A stretch of 64,000 nt of DNA, taken from positions 685,300 through 749,299 of the forward strand of contig NZ_KK211214.1 of assembly GCF_000621125.1 (NCBI RefSeq), in the 5' to 3' direction. The position numbers were made by a program, and so were the translations under genes. The stretch comes from Maribacter antarcticus DSM 21422. Its GTDB lineage: Bacteria > Bacteroidota > Bacteroidia > Flavobacteriales > Flavobacteriaceae. Shown piece by piece: positions 44,138 through 55,300 of the stretch. Below the pieces are notes generated by a model. That model was not told the DNA's origin. It worked only from the letters and a program-made list of their open reading frames with translations, and made no database searches. The first letter of the stretch is position 1, and each line of letters begins with the position of its first letter.

Positions 44138-44971
44138 TTATAAATCTCTTTTTTTCAATAGGGCATAGGATAAATAGATGAAAATTGCTGTCCAAGCTAA
44201 AACGATTAAAACCTCGTACCAATGCACATGGTAGTTAAGGTTTATTTTTTCCCCTACTTGGTCCGCTACGGTTTGTACCGCGTCTAGTCTGGTAAAAGGT
44301 TCCTTTATTAGATTAAACATGGACTGCAGTGGAAAAAAGCCCATAATAGTATCTGTGGTAGCACCGTCGAATAATTTCCATTGCATTAATCCTCTTGCGA
44401 TACCTTCAAATATTTGCCATATGATCAAGAAACCTAAGGCAAATGCTGAGCGCTTAACCAGTATACCCAGGAAAAGGCAAAAGGAGAAGAATCCCATGAG
44501 CTTCACAAAAAAGGCAAGTATAAATTCAAGATCTGAAAATATTATCGGTAGTTCATCAAAATCAGAATACACCAAGCCAAGAATTAAGGATACTATAAAT
44601 ACAAAGACCGTCGATAGTACCGAAAATGAAATGACAGTTAAGAATTTAGAAAGTATAAACTCTTTTTTGGATAGTCCGTCTATCAGATTCTGTTTTATGG
44701 TTTTGTTGCTATATTCGTTTGCCATCATAGAGACAATGACGATAGCTAGGAATAACTTAAAAAAGGCGGTTATAAAAGTGTTAAAATGCCAGATATATGG
44801 AAAATTGAAGATGCCAATATCAGCCAAATGGAACTTTATGGGTCCGATATCAAATTTTATTGCGGCTACGAGAGCGATGGAGGTAAGTAAAATAAAATAG
44901 GAAATTATAAGGACCTTACTGGCCCTATTGTTCCACAGTTTTATGAATTCTATTTCTAGTAATCGTATCAT
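44138..44971 (-). CDS. ABC-2 type transporter permease
   Basis: The 277-residue membrane protein has about six hydrophobic helices. The N-terminal RLLEIEFIKLWNNRASKVL is the typical coupling start of ABC-2 permeases. The extracytoplasmic loop before the last helix holds KINLNYHVHW. The ATPase gene ends 12 bases upstream, so the two are an operon forming one exporter. The substrate is unknown. Confidence 0.88.
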   Translation of the reverse strand: MIRLLEIEFIKLWNNRASKVLIISYFILLTSIALVAAIKFDIGPIKFHLADIGIFNFPYIWHFNTFITAFFKLFLAIVIVSMMANEYSNKTIKQNLIDGLSKKEFILSKFLTVISFSVLSTVFVFIVSLILGLVYSDFDELPIIFSDLEFILAFFVKLMGFFSFCLFLGILVKRSAFALGFLIIWQIFEGIARGLMQWKLFDGATTDTIMGFFPLQSMFNLIKEPFTRLDAVQTVADQVGEKINLNYHVHWYEVLIVLAWTAIFIYLSYALLKKRDL

Positions 44972-44983
44972 GGGTTGGATGGC

Positions 44984-45886
44984 TTAGTTTGATTGAGTTT
45001 TGGTGAGTTCCAAGAATTGTTCTTCCAAACTTTCTTTTCGTTTGACCATGTGGGACAGTACAATTCCTTTGTCAAAAAGAGAACGGTTGAAATCTTCCGC
45101 GCTAATATCCTCTTTTAAGAAAGCAGTAATGAGTCCGTCTTGGGTTTTGATTTCGCCAAAGCTTAGATTGCCTTTTAAGTGGTTGATAAGCGCCTCAGTT
45201 TGGGTAGATTTTAGTTCAAAAAAACCGTGGGAGGCCAACATATCCGAAACTCGACCGGAATATAATTTCTCACCTTTTCTGAGAATTACCACATGGGAAC
45301 ATACTTTTTCTACCTCATCCAACAAGTGCGACGCTAATAAAATGGTAGTCCCTTGAGATGCAATCTTTTTTATGATTTGTCTAATTTGATGGATTCCTTG
45401 TGGATCTAAGCCATTGGTAGGTTCATCAAGGATTAAGATTTCCGGATCGTTAAGTAGAGCAGATGCGATAGCCAAGCGTTGTTTCATTCCTAAAGAGTAG
45501 GTTCTAAACTTACTATCCTTTCTGTCTAAAAGGCCAACTAGTGCTAACTTTTCCTCGATTTTATCATTTGGGACCTCTTTAATTTTACAGACCAATTTCA
45601 GATTTTGTACCGCAGTCATATAGGGGTAAAAATTAGGTCGTTCGATTATGGCTCCCACCTTTTTAAGGGCTTCGTGGGTAGAGATAGCTCCGTCGAACCA
45701 AGAAAATTCTCCTTTTGTTTTGTTGACTACGTTTAGTACGATTCCTAACGTAGTAGACTTGCCACTCCCGTTGGGTCCTAAAATACCGTATACATTCCCT
45801 TTTTCTATAGTGAACGAAAGGTCTTTTACAGCAGTTAGGTAGTCAAATTTTTTAGTAAGATTTTTTACCGTTAATATATGCTCCAA
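44984..45886 (-). CDS. ABC transporter ATP-binding protein
   Basis: The 300-residue ATPase has Walker A GPNGSGKST, Q-loop region ERPNFYPYMT, signature YSLGMKQRL, Walker B ILILDEPTNG and the switch histidine in LLASHLLDE. The layout (about 215 residues of ATPase plus a C-terminal extension) is that of BcrA/NatA-type exporters. GldA of the gliding apparatus is similar in type, but no gldF/gldG-specific features are seen, so I do not use that name. Confidence 0.93.
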   Translation of the reverse strand: MEHILTVKNLTKKFDYLTAVKDLSFTIEKGNVYGILGPNGSGKSTTLGIVLNVVNKTKGEFSWFDGAISTHEALKKVGAIIERPNFYPYMTAVQNLKLVCKIKEVPNDKIEEKLALVGLLDRKDSKFRTYSLGMKQRLAIASALLNDPEILILDEPTNGLDPQGIHQIRQIIKKIASQGTTILLASHLLDEVEKVCSHVVILRKGEKLYSGRVSDMLASHGFFELKSTQTEALINHLKGNLSFGEIKTQDGLITAFLKEDISAEDFNRSLFDKGIVLSHMVKRKESLEEQFLELTKTQSN

Positions 45887-45981
45887 AGTCTGATTGGTTT
45901 TAATTGATATATTTATATGACGAAAAATCGAATCGATTGTTACAAATCTTCTGCTAAAGATTAAAAGAATAGTGGTTCTTA

Positions 45982-48900
45982 TTAGTTCTTTTTGACTCGA
46001 ACCGTAATACGCCTATTGGTAATTATGGTTCTTGGTCCAACAGATAAAACAACCTCATTAGTTAGGGTTTGCCCGCAGACGAAAGTGTTGCTTAAAAGGA
46101 TAGCTCTGTATATAAAACCGTTTTTATCTAAATCAGGCGATAGTATGGTCAAAGCATCGGTTTGTGCTCCTATATATTCGCTTCCTTCGGTAATGGTGGT
46201 AAATGTAGTTCCGCCGTCTGTACTCACTTCCCATTGGTACGTATCGGTATCGGATGAAGAAAGTCCCATGGCACCGTCATTACCTAAAAATACACGTTGG
46301 GGTACAGGGCCAACCGAAATAGTTGGCCCTGTACCTGTTTCCTGAAAATCAAATGTGCCGTTGTTGTCTAAATCTGCCGGGCTAGGGTAGGCCGCTACGG
46401 TAACCGTTCCGTTGCCATTCGTTACTGGTGGTGTTCCTGTTCCGTATTCGCCACCATCACCACCGTCAGCATTTGAGTCGTTATAGGCTTCGTTGCCGTC
46501 GGAGCAGCCGTCTGCATCACTATCTAAATCATAGATGTCTGGAATAGTATCTGAATCTGAGTTACAAGTTTCTGGTCCAAAGACCTGTAGTTCTCCTATG
46601 TTTATATATTTACCACTTATATTCCCTGCCATTTGCAAACGTATATATCTTCCAGTAGTACCAGCAGATATAATGATTTGAGTGAGTCCGCTTGTATTTT
46701 CAAGTTGGAAGGTGAAAGTTGAATTGCTTAAGGATTGACTAATATTCGTATTGGTCGGAAACGGCATATTGGATACCATAACGTAGGCATTAGAAAGTCT
46801 GTCCGAACAACAGTCTGTTCGGTTCCAAATGTGTATTTCGTCAATAAGTTGACTACTACCTAAATCAATGGTTAGCCAATCTGTGTTTGTACTGCCGCCA
46901 GAATGTGCCACAGAACCTTCAAACCAATTACTATTTGTATTTCCGTCTATTGCTTTTGATGCATCACCACCTGGATAGGTAGAGCTCAGTGTTGCAGTTC
47001 CGGCAAGAGCCAGATTAATATCATTTAATGGACATTCTATAGTATCTAAAATACCGTCATTGTCATCATCTAAATCAGATATGTCCATGACTCCGTCATT
47101 GTCAAAATCATTTAAGATGCTTACTGAAACTAACGGGGTATCAACAGTACTATTACTATCTGTTTGGTCTTGTGCATTAGTGACGGTATTAACAATTGAT
47201 TGGGTGGGTATTGTTAGATTATTAGCGTCTGCCAAAGCCACTATTGTAATCGTTTCCAAGGTGCCACTGGTTAGTGTCCCTACTGTCCAATTAGGAGAGG
47301 ACCAAGAACCAACAGTTGGTGAAGCTGAGACTATAGACAGCCCAGTCGGTAAAACATCTGTAATAACTAAATTGGTGGTTGGATCTACTCCAAAGTTCTG
47401 GGCTGTAATGGTAAAAGTTACGGTGTCTCCTTCATTTACAGTAGGGGTATTTGCTGTTTTTATGAGTTGTATATCTGGGTTGCAGTAATACGCTTGTAAA
47501 TTGTTGGAGTCATAGGCACAAGGCCCTTTGGTTACTCTTACAAAATAATCCCCTGCTACTGTTGGGTTATATGTAGTACTCGTAGCACCCGCGATAAGAG
47601 TACCATCAAAAAACCATTGATAAGCATCGAAAGTTTCGCCAATAACTTCCAAATTTGCACCTGGTAGGCATTGCGTGCCTGTAATCTGTAAATCTACATT
47701 TGGAGCAACATCGAATCCCGAGAAATAGCCTGCTAATCCACGGTTTGAATTAACACCAAAAAAACCAACGGCTATAGGTCCGGTCGATTGTACATCAACA
47801 TTACCCGTCAGATTTGGAATATAAAACGTTTTCCAATTGGTATTTCCTGTAATAGTAACTGAAGCGGGTTTGGTAACCGTTCCTGAACCATCGGTAACAA
47901 TAATGTTGCTGTCTTGTGTTGTAGTGGACGCGATGATAGTAATACCACCTGTTAAAGTCGTATTTGCGGCATCAGTAATGTCCGGAATGTTATTTACGGT
48001 ATCTGGTAGTAAACAATTTAGAGGAGCAACAAAATTCAATCCGGCGGTCTGTACCCCTGTGCTACCTGCAAGATTTTGATATGCATAAGCATCTTTAGAC
48101 GTACGGACGTACATATTGGCCCCCGGTGCGTTAGAGTAATAATTACTGCCTGGTACCATAAAAAAATCTCCTTCATTGATCGTAGCCAATGGAGTTGCAG
48201 CACCATTGACAAAGATTTGAGTATTGTTCTGGGTAGCTATGATGATAGGAAACTCTGTATCGTCAAGTCCTCCTGCCCTAATAAATACGTATTCTTTACC
48301 CAATCTGTCCTCAGGTACAGGTTGGTCTATTCCAGCATCGCGATTTGATGCTCCGGCTTGTCGACCATAATTCATCATACCGTTACTGATAACGATATCC
48401 TTATCGGCATCGACAGAGGCTCCCAACCACCCTTCACTTTGTGCAACTGTGAAAGTATTGCCTAAATAAGCTTCAAAAACGAATGATTCATTTTCGTCCA
48501 ATATAATTTGATAACTATTATCGGTAATTCCATTTTTATTGGAGCCGAGTCTAAAAGTGCAATTTGGATTATAACCCGATAAGATAATGGTCGTATTGTC
48601 TTCGGTGGCCATAATACCCAGCGTATTGGACTTGGATACATGCGTTCCTAGGTTAGGCGCACCACCCCATTTGAAACTTGTACCCATTGCTGCCCTTCCC
48701 TTAGATGTCAACGAGGCCGCTTGCGATCCTGAAACGCCTCTATAATTAACATAAAAACTGTTGCCACTTGGGGCCTCAAATCGTAGTCCGCTATTGGTCA
48801 GTTCAATACCGGTGTTGTTATCATCTACTAAGGTTATGTTGTTATTTCCATCTGCAAGCGTATATGTAATTGGACTTGCATTGGAGAGAGTGAATGTGGC

Positions 48901-49107
48901 AATAGCGATAGCATCGGTTCCTCTATAGACATTTACCGTAAAAGGACTAGTCTCAGGTGTGGATAGATAAATAGCTTGGTCCTGAATAGCCGCGTTATTA
49001 GAACCTTGTTTTAAAGGTGGTAAATAGTGAAGGTCGCTCAATTGTGAGTAGCCCTTAAAACTGACTACTACAAGTACAACACAGAAGAGCCAAAACTGTT
49101 TTCCCAT
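45982..49107 (-). CDS. Multidomain surface protein with IgGFc-binding-like head (1041 aa)
   Basis: After the signal peptide, residues about 22-465 form a head domain related to the N-terminus of IgGFc-binding protein: GIMATEDNTTIILSG, SNGMMNYGRQAGASNRDAG, DAYAYQNLAG. Then come an Ig/PKD-like module (DAYQWFFDG) and a DUF11 domain (PTVNEGDTVTFTITAQNFG). Calcium-binding thrombospondin type-3 repeats (DFDNDGVMDISDLDDDNDG) follow, then an F5/8 discoidin-like domain (KAIDGNTNSNWFEGS to RYIRLQM) and a second type-3 repeat. The C-terminus ends at NRRITVRVKKN with no recognisable type A or B sorting domain. The neighbouring giant gene starts with a paralogous head. Probably an adhesin. Confidence 0.85.
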   Translation of the reverse strand: MGKQFWLFCVVLVVVSFKGYSQLSDLHYLPPLKQGSNNAAIQDQAIYLSTPETSPFTVNVYRGTDAIAIATFTLSNASPITYTLADGNNNITLVDDNNTGIELTNSGLRFEAPSGNSFYVNYRGVSGSQAASLTSKGRAAMGTSFKWGGAPNLGTHVSKSNTLGIMATEDNTTIILSGYNPNCTFRLGSNKNGITDNSYQIILDENESFVFEAYLGNTFTVAQSEGWLGASVDADKDIVISNGMMNYGRQAGASNRDAGIDQPVPEDRLGKEYVFIRAGGLDDTEFPIIIATQNNTQIFVNGAATPLATINEGDFFMVPGSNYYSNAPGANMYVRTSKDAYAYQNLAGSTGVQTAGLNFVAPLNCLLPDTVNNIPDITDAANTTLTGGITIIASTTTQDSNIIVTDGSGTVTKPASVTITGNTNWKTFYIPNLTGNVDVQSTGPIAVGFFGVNSNRGLAGYFSGFDVAPNVDLQITGTQCLPGANLEVIGETFDAYQWFFDGTLIAGATSTTYNPTVAGDYFVRVTKGPCAYDSNNLQAYYCNPDIQLIKTANTPTVNEGDTVTFTITAQNFGVDPTTNLVITDVLPTGLSIVSASPTVGSWSSPNWTVGTLTSGTLETITIVALADANNLTIPTQSIVNTVTNAQDQTDSNSTVDTPLVSVSILNDFDNDGVMDISDLDDDNDGILDTIECPLNDINLALAGTATLSSTYPGGDASKAIDGNTNSNWFEGSVAHSGGSTNTDWLTIDLGSSQLIDEIHIWNRTDCCSDRLSNAYVMVSNMPFPTNTNISQSLSNSTFTFQLENTSGLTQIIISAGTTGRYIRLQMAGNISGKYINIGELQVFGPETCNSDSDTIPDIYDLDSDADGCSDGNEAYNDSNADGGDGGEYGTGTPPVTNGNGTVTVAAYPSPADLDNNGTFDFQETGTGPTISVGPVPQRVFLGNDGAMGLSSSDTDTYQWEVSTDGGTTFTTITEGSEYIGAQTDALTILSPDLDKNGFIYRAILLSNTFVCGQTLTNEVVLSVGPRTIITNRRITVRVKKN

Positions 49108-49177
49108 TATAACAATGTTTTAGGTAAAGAAATCAAGTTTTAGGTGGTCTAGCAATTATTTGTTATGAACCGATGCA

Positions 49178-49239
49178 TCGGAGTTGTTATCCCTGTATTT
49201 AGTAGGGTTCGGAGTTGTTATCCCTGTATTTAGTAGGGT
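49178..49239. repeat. Perfect 31-bp tandem duplication upstream of the 1041-aa gene
   Basis: The unit TCGGAGTTGTTATCCC... occurs at 49178-49208 and again at 49209-49239 with no mismatch. Each unit holds CCCTGTATTTAGTAGGG, an imperfect palindrome. The pair lies 70-130 bases upstream of the 1041-residue protein's start and downstream of the giant gene's stop. Confidence 0.9.
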
Positions 49240-49315
49240 AGGGTAGTTGTTGAATTATAAAAATGGTCAGCTTAACGCCGCACAACATAGTCTTGAAATA
49301 TAGATGTAAACAAGT

Positions 49316-49347
49316 TCTGGTATATCTCTTTTAAAAGGTATACCAGA
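49316..49347 (-). terminator. Hairpin downstream of the giant adhesin gene
   Basis: TCTGGTATA and TATACCAGA are perfect 9-bp arms, with inner CTTTTAAAAG also pairing. It lies 30 bases after the adhesin stop. The T tract after it is weak, so it is either a modest terminator or an mRNA-stabilising hairpin. Confidence 0.5.
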
Positions 49348-49376
49348 GCTTTGGTTGTGTTGGTTATTGCGTTTTT

Positions 49377-52300
49377 TTATCGATATAAGGTAAAGTTTCC
49401 TACGAACTCTCTGGTGTCGTCTTCTCCGTTTAGCTTAATTACATACCAATAATCTCCTGTAGGTAGCGTATTGTCCTGATAGAACCCATCCCATCCTTCA
49501 GGACTATTCTTTAACCTAAATACCAAACGGCCATAACGGTCGTAAATATTAAGGAATAACTCTGGGAATTGTTCAATGTTCCCTGGAAGCCAAATATCAT
49601 TTTGCCCGTCACCATTTGGGGTAAAGAAATTAGGTATTTCGATATCTATGAACTCCATAAATATGTTAGCCGTAGCAGCACAGCCGTTTTCATCAAGGAC
49701 GGTCACTTCGTAGTTCCCTGTTTCCCTTATGTAAAAAGTGTTATCATCACCGTTATCAACTCCATTAAACAAGAAGGTATATCCTTCTCTACCGCCTGCT
49801 CCTATAACAGTAATCTCGTTTAAGCTTTGTTGCTCCAAGGAAATACGTAGAGGCTCAAAAGCTTCAACTTCAAATAGGAAGGTTCTAGTACATCCATTAT
49901 CATGAGCAATAGTTAGCATATGGGAACCTGGTGTAATATTCGTAAAATCGGGTTCAAGTTGCAGATCGTTTGGATCTGTGCTATCCAATGCAAATAATAG
50001 GTATAATCGTTCTGTTTTATCTTCTAAAGTTACTTGGATGCTGTTACCCAAGGCACCATCGGGACAATCATATATGACTTCTACAGTTGCGTTGATATTA
50101 ACGCCCTCCGCGACAATCACCGTCTGATTGGTTTCGCAACCATTGGCATCTTTTACAAAGACAATGTAATCGCCGCTTGTAAGATTGGCATAGGTGAATA
50201 GGTCTTCAGTATAGTCTGCCGAGCTATTGGAGTTAAGACTTGTGCTGTAAGGGGCAGTTCCACCCGTTGGGGCAATGGTGATTACCCCATCGGCTTCGCC
50301 AACACAATATTCCGGTGTTACTGTAACTTCCATTTCTAGAATGTCTGGTTCGGTAATCGTAAATTCTATCAGTTCAAAACAACCTTTACTATCCTGCACG
50401 ATAACCGAATAGTCTCCGGGAGCAAGGTTTTCAAAGCTATTGACCTCATCGAACTGATTCAGATTTGGGGATATAGCGTACTGGTACGGTGAAGTACCGC
50501 CTTCCATACTTATTACGATACTACCGTTATCGTCACCATTACACAGAACATCCGTAATTGTTGGGATGACTACCAAGACTTCCGGTTCTGTAATCGTAAG
50601 TACCTCTGATGTGACTTGACAGTCGTTACTCAATACACTCACATAATAGGTGCCTTCTGTCAGATTATCAAAAAGACCGTTTGTCTGGTAGGGTCTAAGT
50701 TCATTCGTTAAGCTAGCGTCAGCGAATAATCCATATTGGTAATTCCCTAATCCACCATCGGCTACTGCATCAATAGAAGCGGTGTTTTCTCCGTTACAAT
50801 TAATGACTGCTGCTGAGGTGTTAAGAGTTACACTAAGGTCTTCAATAGTACTTACACCTACTTCATTAGATATAGTAGATAGACAGTTAAAGCTATCCTG
50901 AACGTAGTATTGGTAAGTGCCTGCCACCACACTTAGGAATTCGTGCGTATCAGGGCCGTTTGATCCGTTCATAGGATTAAATGTGGAACCATCCGCACTC
51001 CAAGTATAGGGTGCTGTGCCTCCTTCTGCTGTTAAGACCAATGTAGCTCCTTGTAGACACCCAATAGATTGGGTAGTCAACAACTGTGCGTTGACATCGA
51101 TTGGCTCTACAATTTCTGTTATTACCGATTCAAAAGTACATCCCATCGTATCCAATACTTCAATAGTATAGAATCCTGCATCCAAATTAGGGAAGGTGTC
51201 ACCAACTTGGCTTGCTGTACTTCGTAATAAAGTACCTCCTGTAACATCACTATAGCTATTTAAAATATACCTATAGGAACTGCTTACATTTCTTGGGCTC
51301 AGTGCTAAAGAAAGAGAAGCATCTGTATCTCCCTGACATTCCAAAGTTGTTTGGGATATGCTTCCATTGATAGCATCTGGCAATAAAAGTTCAAAAGCAT
51401 TCACAAATGTTTCAGTACATCCTAAAGCATCGGTTACGCTAATGCTATATTCACCGGCTGTTAAGTTTTGGAACAAATTTGCATTTACTCCGGTAGCATT
51501 ACTTACCGTGCTGGTTATCGTATTTGTTAATTGGATATCATAAGGTGCTAATCCGCCTAAAGGTTGTATCGAAGCCGAACCCCTGTCGTTGCTACAACCT
51601 GCATCTGTTCGCTCTATCGTATCTAAAGTAAGCGCTGCAGGCGGGGTAGTAATACTAAAGGACCGTACTTGAGAACAATCTGGGAAAGCATCTTGGATTA
51701 CTTCTACTATATAAGTACCACTAGGAACAGGTATACTAGCCGTTGGCCCCATGTTCGCAGAACTACCGTTCATTATTGCCGGTCCATCATCGGAACGGTC
51801 GGCAGGCGTGCCATTACTATTGAATATTTGCCATGTAAAACCACCGGTGTAGGTTGCGTCTGTCATAGTCAGTGTAATACTGCCATCATCACCAAAACAA
51901 ATGGCATCCGTAACTTTATCAACGGTAATATCAAACGTGTTTGGGTCTGCTACGGAATGGGTTGCTGTAATTTCACAACTGGTTGCTATATTCCTTATGG
52001 TAAAGGTATAACTCCCAGGTTGCAGATTAGGAAATTCATTTGAGGCTTGGAATGCGCCAGTTGGCAACATCCTAAACTCGTAGTTTCCTGGATGACTCGT
52101 ATAGTTGGTGATAGTACTTGTAATATCTATAGAAATACCCTCTCCTAAATTGCTACAAGAGATGGTGTCATCTACGGTTATGGTCGGCGTTTCTAAAGCA
52201 TCATAAGCGGGTACATTAACCAACTGTTCTCCTACACATCCATTTTCGTCGTATGCGCGAACCATTACATCCCCGCCAGCAATATCTGTAAAGATATAAC

Positions 52301-55300
52301 TGCTGTTGGTTCCGTTTTGTACTACGGTGCCACTGCCATTTTCTACAAACTGATAACGGGTATAGACTCCCGACCCTCCTGCAATACTGGATAAGTCAAT
52401 AGTAATAGTTGCGTTGTCTTGGGTATTACCAGTGCTACAAACAAATGGAGTTACCGTTGGTAGATCAAAAGTGATAGGATTGGGTTCATTTACCGTAATA
52501 TTATTTAGTGTTGTTGTACATCCGTTAGGGGCTGTTGCTGTTATGCTATACGTACCAATAGGAAGGTTTACATAGGTGCTAGTTGCAGCATTGAAGCTTC
52601 CATTGTTTGGAACTAAGCTATAGGTCAACGGATTGTTGCCATTATTATTTTCCGTGATTGCTATCGTGCCATCACTGCCGTTGTTGCAGGTTACATCTGT
52701 TGGGATAGCAGTGAAACTAGGTTGAACCGCCGGTGGTACAATTACGGTAAACGAACGGCTACATTCAGGACTACTGGTTCCTACGTCATAGATGTTTATA
52801 GTATAGGTGTCTGCCGTTGTTACTAAAGTAGCTATAGAAACGGTGGCCATGTTTTGCCTACTAATCACTGTTCCTGAGGTGTTGGTAATTTCATACTCGT
52901 AATTACCAGACCCAGCGGATATAGATAAGGTCAATTCTGCCTCTTGTCCTGTACCACAACCTAAATTTTGAGTAAGTGATGCTGTTGCTTGAAGATTTGG
53001 GTTTACAGTAATCGCACGCGAATCTGTACAACCGTGACCATCTTTTACAAAGACCGTGTAACTTCCTGGGGTAACATTATTGAAAATACCACCATTATTA
53101 ACATACGTAGTTCCATTATCCAAGGAATATACCATAGATGCAGCACCTGTAGTTGCCGAAATAGTCACTGATGCTGCTGCACTACAATTATCTATCACGA
53201 CTGTATTTATTGTTGGATTGGCGGATAAGTTCATTGTTACATCCCCTAAGTCATATGAACAACCATACTGGTCTCTAACATGAACATTATAAAGACCTGC
53301 TAAGGAGTTAGCAGGAATTTCTATTGGGTTGTCCGTAGTGCCAGTAAGTGTAAAACTTCCTGGGCCACTAACGTTGTAATTGTACGTACCGCCGCCACCT
53401 TGTATATTCTCTACTAGGATTAGTCCTGGATTCTCACAACTGATATGTTGAAATGGGTTCAGTGTTGCTGTTATGGGGTCTAATTCCTCTAAAAGCAGGT
53501 TTTCCGAAGCAGAAATACATGTATCTATTCCACTGTTTACTTCTGATACAACAATATAATATTCATCTGGAGCTAGGTCGATTATATTAATAGTAGAAGC
53601 GTAATTAACGATATTACCAGCTAAACTTGAAGTTGTTCCATTACCACTGGACAGAATAATATTTCCACTTAAATTATATAATTCCCATCTCATATGAAGT
53701 TCCGTAGGGGCTATATTATCTATCAATGTATAGGTGATTTGTCCATTATCTAATGTTGAACAAGCAGGTTGAAATACAGCATCAATATCTATCGGGTTAG
53801 TTTGTAATTCTGCTACGTTCTGCTCACTTTGTCTAATACAACCATTCGCATCTTTTACATAAAATACATATGTTCTTCCAGGTATTAAACCCGCAAAAAC
53901 TTCTGGATCAGATAATCCTTTAGCAGGAGTTGACCATGGATTTGCTGGGGTTACAGCATTAAAGGTAGCTGGATTATCCGTATAGGTATATTGATAAGGG
54001 GCAGTACCCTCGTTTCCTTGTACGGTAACCTCTAATTCAGTACAGTTTTTAATTACTGTCGATATTGAAATATCTAAATCGTCTAGCGGGAAATTTATAA
54101 TGTATTGAGGTAAATTAATTCTACATAATTCATTGTTAGAAGCATCCACAGTTCTTATAGATGGATCAACTGCATTACCAGATGTTAATGTGTATGTAGG
54201 GGCATCAAAAGTATCTGATGTCTGCCAAGTTGATCCTCCATCATAACTAAATTGTAAACTTCCATTTAATGTGGTGGGATAGTTTGTAAACCTAAAACCA
54301 GTTGCAGGGGCACAATCATCAGATAAAATAGATTCTAAATCTGCAGTCAATTCAATCGGTTCGTCAATAGTAGCCCCATTCACTGTTACCGAGCAACCTG
54401 CAGCATCCGTAATGATGACATTATAAGCTCCAGGAGTAAGGTTAAAATAGGTTTTAGAAGTAGACATAACACCGGTCTGTGTAGCATCAGAAGTACTATG
54501 GTCGATATCTACTAATTGATAGGTATATGGAGCAAGCCCAGAAGTAATGTTCACATCAATGCTTCCATCATCTCCAAAACAAACGGCGTCTGTAGGTAAA
54601 GCAGTAAAGGCAAGAACAGGAGAACTAGCTACAGTTCTAGTTTCTAAAAACTGACAATACGGGTCTGTTGAACTGTTGTCCCTAACATAAACATCAAAGT
54701 CACCAATGGTCGCGTTTGTTACGGAAAAGCTATTAGCCGCTGCAAAATCGCTATCCTGAACCGCAGTTCCAGTTGGTAAAAAGGCATACACATAGGAACC
54801 CAATCCGCCAGAAGGAGTTGCTGTGATACTACCATCGCCACATGAACTTGCATCAACGACGTCTATTTGAGCTAAAAGAATAGGAGAAATAAGTACGGTT
54901 TCAACTGGAGAAACACATCCAAAACTATCTGTTACCTCAATATCATAAGAACCATTTGATAAGCCTGTAAATGTATAGTCCGTTGCTGTAGCCGGGGTAG
55001 GGGTCATCCAAGCACCACCACTAATTCTAAAGGTATATCCACCATTTCCAGCAGTGACCAGAATAGTAATAGAAGCATTGTTTTGTCCATCATAACAGGC
55101 AACAGGTGCTACATCAAAAGTGATGGTAGCCGGCGGGTCAATTGTTACTGCATCACTTAAAGGTAATAATGCCTCACAACCATTAGTATCTCGAACACGT
55201 ACAAGATAATCACCATCGGGAATATTTGTGAATCTCGGGTTGGTTTGATATGCGGCTATTTCAGCACCTCCTACGTCTTCCAAGCGATATTCGTAAATAG

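Noticed and set aside
44984..45886. Naming the ABC ATPase gldA
   Set aside because: The single permease and lack of gldF/gldG partners do not support the gliding transporter.
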